Source of the DNA: JABDDM01 sp038240295
Lineage (GTDB): Bacteria > Bacteroidota > Ignavibacteria > Palsa-1295
Length of the DNA stretch: 27,686 nucleotides
Assembly (NCBI GenBank): GCA_038240295.1
Contig: JBBSDW010000023.1
Span: 1-27,686 of the forward strand
Reading direction: 5' to 3'
This document shows positions 1 to 7,039 of the stretch, one piece after another. The position numbers and the translations under genes are program-made. The notes beneath the pieces were generated by a model. It made no database searches. It worked only from the letters and a program-made list of their open reading frames with translations, and was not told the origin of the DNA. Every line of letters begins with the position of its first letter. Positions within the stretch are counted from its first letter, which is position 1.

Positions 1-312
1 GGAGTGTAAAGATTGTAGCGCTCGCGTTGCGGGTGAACGTAGAGAGCAACGGCGAAAGCAAAGATGTCGGGTGGTTATGGAATGTAGCCCAAATGTTGTT
101 GTCGAAATGGTGCTCGGCACAGGCTACCGGCAGCATCTCATGGCAACGCAGTAAGTCTTTCGCTGAACCGCACGGAGCCAGCGGAACCAACCTTATAGAA
201 GGCTCGGCTGCGCTGCAGCGATTGTACATAGCATAAACGCTAGCTCCGCGCTTTCGCACGGGGCTAATGCTGGGACGCTCCGCTGGAACTATTTACCGAA
301 AGTTGGGATTCT
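1..312. other. Non-coding stretch downstream of clpX
   Basis: No convincing gene was seen in this stretch. The only open frame of note, 27-236 on the plus strand, has no recognisable similarity and unnatural composition. The stretch holds a GC-rich inverted repeat at about 239-274 (listed separately). Similar short motifs built on CCAGCGGA and CAGCGGAAC occur at 178-188 and 281-287, which suggests degenerate interspersed repeat material rather than a gene. Confidence 0.5.
239..274. repeat. GC-rich hairpin (inverted repeat) 3' of clpX
   Basis: The arms TAGCTCCGCGC and GCACGGGGCTA pair around a short TTTC-type loop with one G-T pair and one mismatch. No T-run follows on either strand, so a classical rho-independent terminator is not supported. 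It may still be the 3' end structure of the clpX transcript or a dispersed palindromic repeat. One of the only three CTAG sites found in the window (240-243) lies in its left arm. Confidence 0.45.
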
Positions 313-1638
313 CTACGCTGCCTGTTTCTCTTCCTTGTAGATCAGGATGGGTGCTGCGCCGGTTTCTACCATGGCTCGGGTTACGATGCACTTTTCGACG
401 CGCTTGTTGTCGGGCAGTGTGAACATGAGGTCCATGAGTGCGAGCTCCATGAGGGAGCGGAGTGCTCGGGCGCCGGTGCCGCGCTGCATTGCACCTTCGA
501 TGATCGAAGTGAATGCGTCGGGCGCGAATTCGAGATCAATGCCTTCCATCGCAAAGAGCTTGCGGTACTGCTTGACGAGCGCATTCTTTGGTTCGGTCAG
601 TACGCGCAGCATGGCGGGTTCGCTGAGTCCGTTGAGTGCTCCGATGACCGGGAAGCGGCCAACGAGCTCGGGAATAAAACCAAACTTCAGGAGATCGTCG
701 GGAAGCGCGAACTGGAAAATATCGGTTGCTTTCTCATCACCTTTCGACGGGATCTTCGCACCGAATCCGATCGGATTTTTATGCAGGCGTCTGAGGATGA
801 TCGTCTCAAGTCCGTTGAATGCGCCGCCTGCAATAAAGAGAATATTCTTCGTATTGATGTGCACGAGCGGCTGCTCGGGGTGCTTGCGGCCACCTTTCGG
901 CGGTACACCTGCGATCGTCCCTTCGAGCAACTTCAGAAGCCCTTGCTGGACCCCTTCGCCAGAAACATCACGGGTGATCGATGGACTATCACTCTTGCGA
1001 GCGACCTTATCCATTTCGTCGAGATAGATGATCCCGCGTTCGGCGCGTGCGACATCGTAATCCGCTGCCTGCAGAAGCGCTGACAAGATCGACTCGACAT
1101 CATCGCCGACATACCCCGCTTCTGTAAGCGTGGTTGCATCTGCTACTGCAAATGGCACATCGAGAATCTGCGCAAGCGTCTGTGCGAGAAGCGTCTTGCC
1201 GGTGCCGGTTGGTCCGAGCAGGATCACGTTCGACTTTTCGATCTCGGTATCCTCGAAGCCCTCTACACCGATGAGCGTTTCAGAATCGATACGCTTGTAA
1301 TGATTGTAAACGGCGACCGACAGAATTTTCTTCGCTTCGTCCTGCTCGATCACGTATTCATCGAGTGCACGCTTGAGTGCACTTGGCGTGAAGGCGTTCA
1401 GTCCGAGATTGCGCGCAGTCTTCTTTCGTGCAAATTGTGGGAGATGCGCTCGAAGCAGATCGACATGATTCGATGTGCAAATGTCGCAAATGAAAGCACC
1501 GCCAAATGGCGCACTGATCAGCGTAAGGACTTCTTCGGCCGAGCGCCCACAGAATGAGCAATAGACCGGTCGATCGGTGATCTGGTCGTTGCCGTTAGCC
1601 TTGGCTGGGAAAGGTTTGCGAGTTTTCTTGTCTGTCAT
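313..1638 (-). CDS. clpX: ATP-dependent Clp protease ATP-binding subunit ClpX
   Basis: ClpX is the AAA+ unfoldase that recognises substrates such as ssrA-tagged proteins and threads them into ClpP in the cytoplasm. The 441-residue product has the full family architecture: an N-terminal zinc-binding domain with C27, C30, C51 and C54; Walker A GPTGTGKT at 142-149; pore loop GYVG at 175-178; Walker B ending in DEMDK at 207-211; an RKH pore loop (GGRKHP); and a sensor-2 GAR motif near the C-terminus. The ClpP-docking IGF loop is present in the segment NPIGFGAKIP, so it should work with a ClpP. No clpP or tig lies beside it in this window, although in many bacteria they form one operon. ATG was chosen as start because it gives the normal N-terminus; no Shine-Dalgarno precedes it. 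The upstream gene-free 660 bp should hold its promoter. Confidence 0.97.
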   Translation of the reverse strand: MTDKKTRKPFPAKANGNDQITDRPVYCSFCGRSAEEVLTLISAPFGGAFICDICTSNHVDLLRAHLPQFARKKTARNLGLNAFTPSALKRALDEYVIEQDEAKKILSVAVYNHYKRIDSETLIGVEGFEDTEIEKSNVILLGPTGTGKTLLAQTLAQILDVPFAVADATTLTEAGYVGDDVESILSALLQAADYDVARAERGIIYLDEMDKVARKSDSPSITRDVSGEGVQQGLLKLLEGTIAGVPPKGGRKHPEQPLVHINTKNILFIAGGAFNGLETIILRRLHKNPIGFGAKIPSKGDEKATDIFQFALPDDLLKFGFIPELVGRFPVIGALNGLSEPAMLRVLTEPKNALVKQYRKLFAMEGIDLEFAPDAFTSIIEGAMQRGTGARALRSLMELALMDLMFTLPDNKRVEKCIVTRAMVETGAAPILIYKEEKQAA

Positions 1639-2030
1639 AATCGGGTGTTCTACCCAAACGGTTATACGTGCGCGATAATTTCTCTTTCATCTTCCAACGA
1701 AACCGCGTTCCACAACGAAACTGGGCTGCAGCCGCACTTGAGGCAGAAAGCAAGACGAAAGAAGAAGAATCGTTTAGAGCACTCAGCTTAGGAGCGTGAG
1801 AGATAAACGAGGTTTTGAGCCATTCGGAGATTGGGCGTCAAGATCGAAGTAGGCAACGGCCCCTGCTATGCACTACAAAAATAAGGAAATCTCCTCCGAA
1901 ATCCAAGGACGAACAAGTAATTCTCGCGTCCTATATTACGACAGCATTAGTGGCCCGAATTGGTACACGTATCAGTTGTTTTTGTAACGACGTTTTACGC
2001 GCGAACTTTGATGCTTCGAGTCACTACGAT

Positions 2031-2107
2031 GTCATTCCCGCGACGGCGGAAATCCATCCCCAGCTTTGTGGCGGCCCAAACCTGGATTCCCCCTTCGCGG
2101 GAATGAC
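2031..2107. repeat. Palindromic dispersed repeat of the GTCATTCCCGCG type
   Basis: The left arm at 2031-2056 begins GTCATTCCCGCGACGG and ends AAATCCA. The right arm at 2083-2107 is its near-perfect reverse complement, beginning TGGATTCC and ending CGCGGGAATGAC. The arms are separated by about 26 nt. As RNA or single-stranded DNA this would form a long cruciform or hairpin. Elements with this GTCATTCCCGCG...CGCGGGAATGAC signature are common intergenic REP/MITE-like repeats in many bacteria; membership of a particular family here is inferred from pattern only. Confidence 0.7.
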
Positions 2108-2136
2108 AACCGAAATAAGGTACATAGTCCCACATT

Positions 2137-2162
2137 GTCATTTCCGCGACGGCGGAAATCCA
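2137..2162. repeat. Half copy of the palindromic repeat
   Basis: The sequence beginning GTCATTTCCGCGACGGCGG is an almost exact direct copy (one difference) of the left arm at 2031-2056, without an obvious right arm. It lies 30 bp past the complete element and looks like a truncated or nested second insertion. Confidence 0.65.
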
Positions 2163-2300
2163 CACGCAGCATCGTAGCGACAGAGCACTGGAAGTTACCT
2201 GAGGATCCCGCTGGCTCAACTGCTTTCAGACAGCCGAACATCAAAGAGCCAGCACATGCCTCCGAATCCTTTATCTCCTACTTGCTCGTAGCAGTCGCTA

Positions 2301-4163
2301 TCAACTTACCGGATAATGCGCCACGACCCAATTCTCGAACTCCGTATTCGCCTTCGCAAATTCGGAAGCGCTGTTGAACTCGGTGATCTGTTCATTGCCA
2401 TGCACGACTCGCACTTTCGCATCGAGTTCGAGCGCACCCTTAAATTCCGGGATCTCCTTCAGATTAGCTACCTGCTTCTTCGCTTCGTTCACCGACTCCT
2501 CGACACTGCGGTTTGCGCTCGCAACGAGTGCGTCCGGACTGAACGGCTTGCCCGTCAGCTTTGCAACGAGATCCATGAAGGGCACCGAGTTACCGCCAGC
2601 CCAATAGCCGGTCGCGAGTTCGGGTCCGATGTTCGGATTGTCGACCAGGTGTCCATACTTCTGCTCGAAATAAGCGCGCGTTTGATAGACGGCCATCTGC
2701 GCAAGCACATAGCCATGATAGTAAGCGCTCGATTCACCTGCAAGTAAATGCGGGATCGCGAGCACCGGACGCTGGCTTGCGTTAAGGAAGAGAAGCTTGC
2801 GCTCAACGTCGCGCACCATCTTCGTAACATTCTCGGCGGTGATCTCGGCGTCGCTCATACCATAGAGCGCCTTTTCAACATAACAGACAACGAGCATCGA
2901 ACGAATATCGAGCGCTTCGAATGGCTGCGCATTTCGAATGCTGCGCTCGATGAGATCGAACGGGATCTCTTTGCCCTCGTTCGTCTTCGCGTAACGGGTC
3001 TGCCAGTCAGCATCGCCAATGATGGAATCGAGAAACATCGACTGCGTCTCTGCATACGCAACGGAGGTCGGCGCAAATTCCTGCGCGAAGCATGGCGCAT
3101 TCATCAGCACGTTCGAAAAATGCGCCGCGTGCCCGCCTTCATGGAATAACGTGTTCAGCGCACGAACACCGGCGCCGATCTGGTTCGGCATTGCATTCGC
3201 GGTAAAGTTAATGCGCGCCGGATTCCAAGCACCGTTATTATAGAACGAAGGCACCGGTCCATGCATGAACCCATTCTCGTACTTGCCTTTACGATCGACA
3301 AGATCGAGTGTCAAGGTGGCGCCGCGATACTTGATCCCAAGGGCTGCGAACGAACGCACCCAGCGATCGAGCGAATGCGAAAATGGGAAATAAGGATCGG
3401 ATTCCTTCGCAAGATCGCCTGAGCGAAGATGCCCGAAATTCCAGGGCTCGAGAGCTGACTTCCCTTTCGCCTTCACAAAATTATCGATCGCTTCTTTTGC
3501 ACGAACGCGAGTTTTTACTTCGAGATCGTCGAGCAGTTCGAAGAGTCGCTTTTTCGAAAATCCCTCGGTGCGCTGCACCTTCATGTCGTAGTAATCCTCG
3601 TAGCCGAGCATTCGGCCAAGTTCATTTCGCTTCTTAACGATCTCGAGAAATCCATTCTCGATCACGAACGGCTCGATCGAGAGCATCGCCTCGTACGCCG
3701 CTTTGCGACGGGATTCTTCTGACTCCATTCGCTCCATATTTGCAAGCAGCGTGGAAGTAGCGGGCACAAACTTTCCGGTTGCAGGGTCGGTGTAGCCCAG
3801 GTTCATCCCGTTGCGAGCCGCCTGCAGTGCGCCTTCGAGCCCGATTATTTCTGCGGCAAGTTTCTGTGCAGCTTTATCTTCGATCGCGTTTGCGCGAAAG
3901 AAATTGATCCAGCCATCGAGGGCGATCTGCTCGTCCTTACCTTTTATCTTGATCTGGGCTCCAAGCTCTTTGAGATGCTTAAGCATCTCAGGATTCTGCA
4001 TGAACTCGGAAACTTCGATCTCGGCCGCCGATAGATTTTTCTGGCTCACGTTTGGGTCCTTCGACAGGCCCATCTTTGTTTCCCAGAAGAGATCTTCTTT
4101 CTTCGTGTGCAGGCGTAAGAAATCGTTGGTAAGCTGCTGGAGTTCTTGCTGAAGTTCGGCCAT
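2301..4163 (-). CDS. M3-like zinc metallopeptidase (oligoendopeptidase-type)
   Basis: The 620-residue product is probably a cytoplasmic zinc peptidase that degrades oligopeptides. No signal peptide is seen. The gluzincin site HEGGHAAHF starts at H341, giving ligands H341 and H345 and catalytic E342. The downstream ETQS motif supplies a third ligand at E372, at a spacing like that of the M3 (thimet oligopeptidase/oligopeptidase F) family. A long helical N-terminal half and a C-terminal segment with YYHGY and GYWAGGNS motifs also fit M3-type folds. The HEGGH variant instead of HEFGH marks a divergent subgroup, and an M2 (ACE-like) assignment cannot be fully excluded. ATG at 4163 has no Shine-Dalgarno. 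The gene is divergent from the restriction-modification cassette across about 200 bp. Confidence 0.85.
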   Translation of the reverse strand: MAELQQELQQLTNDFLRLHTKKEDLFWETKMGLSKDPNVSQKNLSAAEIEVSEFMQNPEMLKHLKELGAQIKIKGKDEQIALDGWINFFRANAIEDKAAQKLAAEIIGLEGALQAARNGMNLGYTDPATGKFVPATSTLLANMERMESEESRRKAAYEAMLSIEPFVIENGFLEIVKKRNELGRMLGYEDYYDMKVQRTEGFSKKRLFELLDDLEVKTRVRAKEAIDNFVKAKGKSALEPWNFGHLRSGDLAKESDPYFPFSHSLDRWVRSFAALGIKYRGATLTLDLVDRKGKYENGFMHGPVPSFYNNGAWNPARINFTANAMPNQIGAGVRALNTLFHEGGHAAHFSNVLMNAPCFAQEFAPTSVAYAETQSMFLDSIIGDADWQTRYAKTNEGKEIPFDLIERSIRNAQPFEALDIRSMLVVCYVEKALYGMSDAEITAENVTKMVRDVERKLLFLNASQRPVLAIPHLLAGESSAYYHGYVLAQMAVYQTRAYFEQKYGHLVDNPNIGPELATGYWAGGNSVPFMDLVAKLTGKPFSPDALVASANRSVEESVNEAKKQVANLKEIPEFKGALELDAKVRVVHGNEQITEFNSASEFAKANTEFENWVVAHYPVS

Positions 4164-4367
4164 GTTTGATATCGGATAAATGTGTCGATATGTGTCATAC
4201 GTGACCCCGAGTCACGCGTTCTGAGGGGCAGAAAAAGGTCAAGGTCTTAACAGCATCACCAACGAGCTTGTTCGCGGGAAATTCGTGCTAAATCGAACAA
4301 CCCTCTTCCTATTCTTACTCCAGTGTGCCGACTTACGTATTTTTGCCCAGTAAGACTACGCTAATCC
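4164..4367. promoter_or_regulatory. Divergent intergenic region (peptidase / methyltransferase)
   Basis: These 204 bp separate two divergently transcribed genes and must contain both promoters if each is transcribed from here. No operator-like palindrome, C-box or clear -10/-35 pair could be assigned by eye, and no gene for a restriction-modification controller (C protein) is present. Confidence 0.4.
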
Positions 4368-5681
4368 ATGAAAACCCATCATACGTTTGTGAGGGGCGAT
4401 TCGAGATCAATGCTCGAAGTGCCGAACGAATCGATCGAACTCGTAATCACTTCTCCACCATACTGGCAATTGAAAGACTATGGCGTCAAGGAACAGATTG
4501 GCTTTGATCATTCGTACGAGGATTACATCAACAACCTGAATCTCGTTTGGCAGGAATGCATTCGCGTCCTAAAACCCGGATGCCGGCTTTGCGTGAATAT
4601 TGGAGACCAATTTGCAAGAGCGGTCTATTATGGACGGTATAAAATAATTGCAATTCATAGCGAGATCATCAAGTTTTGCGAAACGGCGGGACTGGACTTC
4701 ATGGGTTCGATCATCTGGCAAAAGGTGACCACAACAAACACAACAGGCGGCGCATCCATCATGGGATCGTTTCCGTTTCCTCGCAACGGAATCGTCAAGC
4801 TCGATTTCGAGTACATCCTGATCTTCAAGAAGCCCGGCGTCGCACCCATTCCATCCGCAGACCAAAAGGAACAGTCACGAATGACAACCGAAGAATGGAA
4901 CCGCTACTTCACCGGTCACTGGAATTTCCCTGGTGAGCGTCAGGGAAAACATCACGCAATGTTCCCCGAAGAACTTCCTCGCAGATTGATCAAGATGTTC
5001 GCGTTCACTGGAGATACCGTACTGGATCCGTTTCTGGGCAGCGGCACGACCTCACTTGCAGCAAAGAACCTGGGTCGCAATTCCATCGGTTACGAGATCA
5101 ATCCCGAATTTATCCCGCTGGTCAAGGAAAAAGTGTTCGGAAATCAGGCTCAGATGTTTACGGAGACATCCATCGAGACGCTCGAACAAGCCCCAATCCC
5201 TGATACCTTTGCCGAGCGAATTGAAGCACTCCCGTACATATTTCACGATCCCGTTTCATTCAATAAAAAGGTAGACCCACGCCTGCTGCAATTCGGGTCT
5301 CGGATCGATCGATCCCCAACTCCAAAGGATGCCGAACTGCATGCGATTCGTTCGATACTCTCCCCTGAATTGGTCGTTCTCGATAGCGAGCTGACCGTCC
5401 GACTCTTAGGCATTTCTACGCTACCCGATCACCAAGCCGAAGCTATTCAATTTCTACAACGTGTCACGAAAGGTCAAAAGGTATTTCTCAAATTCGATAG
5501 GGTTAAATATGATGACAAGAACACCTTGATGGCGTATATTTACCTCGCCAACAAGACTTTCCTCAATGCGCACCTTATCAAGAATGGGCTGGCCGATGCA
5601 GATCGAACCCACGACTACAAATACAAAGAGAGGTTTATCACAAGGGCAGATCAAAATAGATGGCTAAAGAGTGGATCTTAA
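4368..5681 (+). CDS. Beta-class DNA methyltransferase (probable N4-cytosine) with C-terminal SNase-like domain
   Basis: This is the modification enzyme of a type II system and would methylate the target of the adjacent endonuclease. The catalytic motif IV TSPPYW (residues 28-33) lies near the N-terminus. The SAM-binding motif I DPFLGSGTT starts at residue 220, giving the beta-class order. SPPY is typical of N4-cytosine enzymes, though N6-adenine is possible. After the methyltransferase fold (to about 265), residues 320-437 resemble a staphylococcal-nuclease/OB fold: VRLLGIST, then AEAIQFLQRVTKGQKVFLKF, then LMAYIYL, then FLNAHLIKNGLA. The family's active site is degraded: the IDTPE-type motif reads ISTLP and the second catalytic Arg is replaced, so a binding role is more likely than cleavage. 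The stop overlaps the endonuclease start by 22 nt. No Shine-Dalgarno is seen. Both genes look more AT-rich than their neighbours, which would fit transfer. Confidence 0.88.
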   Translation: MKTHHTFVRGDSRSMLEVPNESIELVITSPPYWQLKDYGVKEQIGFDHSYEDYINNLNLVWQECIRVLKPGCRLCVNIGDQFARAVYYGRYKIIAIHSEIIKFCETAGLDFMGSIIWQKVTTTNTTGGASIMGSFPFPRNGIVKLDFEYILIFKKPGVAPIPSADQKEQSRMTTEEWNRYFTGHWNFPGERQGKHHAMFPEELPRRLIKMFAFTGDTVLDPFLGSGTTSLAAKNLGRNSIGYEINPEFIPLVKEKVFGNQAQMFTETSIETLEQAPIPDTFAERIEALPYIFHDPVSFNKKVDPRLLQFGSRIDRSPTPKDAELHAIRSILSPELVVLDSELTVRLLGISTLPDHQAEAIQFLQRVTKGQKVFLKFDRVKYDDKNTLMAYIYLANKTFLNAHLIKNGLADADRTHDYKYKERFITRADQNRWLKSGS

Positions 5682-6295
5682 ATCAGGCGATGAATCGCTT
5701 TCAGTTCAATTTCAAAAGGAATGTTGGTCCTGTTAGTGAATTGCTCCGAACGTGTTCTTCAAAATCGATCGAAGATTGGGAGGCTTTCTACTACCAAAAG
5801 GCATACCCCAAGAAACACTTAGACGAGCTTGGCGAGCGCTTGTATGTAAAGATCACCGAGGTGGTACAGCACGAAATTCAAGACGTGACCGTAGAGGATT
5901 GTGTTGCGTATATTCATGATGTCGTCATTAATAGAACGTTCGACGGGTATCAAACGGAGATTCAGACAGTTTACGGAAAACTTCAAGGCGCGTTAGGCCA
6001 TGAGATTTGCGCAGCCCCCGATGAGTGGGATCGAGGATACAATGTCGATTTTTACATCAAGGTTGCTGAAACATTCATTGGCCTACAGATAAAACCTGTA
6101 ACGTTCGAACACTTTACTGAAGACTATCGCTGGCAAGAATTACAGGAGGAGTCCCATCTTCGCTTCCAACGTGATTTCGGGGGAAAAGTATTTACAGCGT
6201 TCAGTGCTAAAGTTAGCGGAGAAAAAAAGATCACCAACGAAGAAGTCATCGACTCAATACGCGAAGAACTCAAACGGTTAGGGGGTGATCGATGA
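5660..6295 (+). CDS. Type II restriction endonuclease, MjaI-like (predicted CTAG)
   Basis: This 211-residue protein is the likely cleavage partner of the overlapping methyltransferase gene. From memory of the family it resembles MjaI-type endonucleases, whose founding member cuts CTAG. Supporting features are the N-terminal MAKEWILN start, the block VINRTFDGYQTEI, and DEWDRGYNVDFYIKV followed by GLQIKP. The last two blocks look like a PD-(D/E)XK-type active site in which the Asp of VDF and the Gln and Lys of LQIK would be the metal-binding and catalytic residues. The start at 5660 lies within the last codons of the methyltransferase gene, implying translational coupling, so the methyltransferase would be made first. 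A second ATG at 5690 is possible, but the longer start keeps the N-terminal block. Family and target specificity are inferred and untested. Confidence 0.72.
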   Translation: MAKEWILNQAMNRFQFNFKRNVGPVSELLRTCSSKSIEDWEAFYYQKAYPKKHLDELGERLYVKITEVVQHEIQDVTVEDCVAYIHDVVINRTFDGYQTEIQTVYGKLQGALGHEICAAPDEWDRGYNVDFYIKVAETFIGLQIKPVTFEHFTEDYRWQELQEESHLRFQRDFGGKVFTAFSAKVSGEKKITNEEVIDSIREELKRLGGDR

Positions 6296-6334
6296 TCGAT
6301 AGCACTCGTTTCTGTTGACCTATCCCAATAAATT

Positions 6335-7024
6335 CTACCACACCCAACCCGGAATGCCAACAACCGAACTCACTGCTTTCCTGACTGGCAGCCACATCGA
6401 CCAGAAGAAATTGTCATCACGTGAGATCACGCCTGTGATCTGCGCCGTCATCGGCGGATGATCTTTTTCGACGGAGTTATGTGAACGCATATAGATGTAG
6501 TTCGCGAGCAATGAGAAGAGGCCCGGCGGGAAACCATCATAGCGGAAAAATTCAACGCGCAGATTATCGTAGAGCGGCAGCATCATTCCCTTCATGACGC
6601 TATCTTCGATCGAGAGCTGGAATTCCGCCGATTGAATAATGCCACCGGTAAGCTTGAACGGCTCCGCATGGATAAGATAGTCGTTGAATACCGAAGCGTT
6701 CATGCTGTCGACGCGTCCGCGCGCTTCGATCGCGAGCTTCGGGTTCATCAGCTGGTAGTCGATGGTATATGTGAAAAATCCTGCGCCCATGATCCGCATG
6801 TCGCCGGTGATCACGGTCGGCGTCGTTGGCGTTGTAATACGTGGATCGTTCGAGATGGGTCCGATCGATGCGTTAATATTATCCATCGTGATCTTTCCCG
6901 ACTCCGAGCCGGATGGCCAGCGCTCGCTAAAGGCCAGATCGCCGTTATCGACGACAACCGATTTGAACCCTACGATCGTTTTGATCTGCTGAAACGCCTC
7001 CTGCGGAAACACTTCGGGTCCCAC
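6335..7024 (-). pseudogene. C-terminal part of an AsmA-like protein, separated by in-frame TGA
   Basis: This 229-codon segment is in exactly the same frame as the upstream 833-codon ORF, separated only by a TGA at 7040-7042 and five sense codons. Its content is what normally follows in large Bacteroidota AsmA/DUF748-like envelope proteins: a segment like PQEAFQQIKTIVGFKSVVVDN (helical then beta), an INASIGPISND block, a GAGFFTYTIDYQL repeat, and a final LRVEFF...SLLANYIYMRS region. The first possible start is a GTG at 7024, with only a weak GAGAG upstream. It is unlikely to be an independent gene, because no family member is known to me that begins here. It is either a decayed remnant, a product of stop read-through or restart, or intact if the stop is a sequencing error. 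Confidence 0.75.
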
Positions 7025-7039
7025 TCGCGGTGCGCTCTC

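Larger units (their letters stand above)
1639..2300. other. Intergenic region between clpX and the M3-like peptidase gene
   Basis: This is about 660 bp without a supportable gene. Its left end should carry the clpX promoter, which I could not assign with confidence. Its right part holds a palindromic GTCATTCCCGC-type repeat and an extra half copy (listed separately). The short open frames on both strands are generated by the repeat and do not resemble known proteins. Confidence 0.5.

Noticed and set aside
27..236. 69-residue plus-strand frame at the left edge
   Set aside because: No homology-like motif, starts in sequence with repeat character, and is shorter than adjacent real genes.
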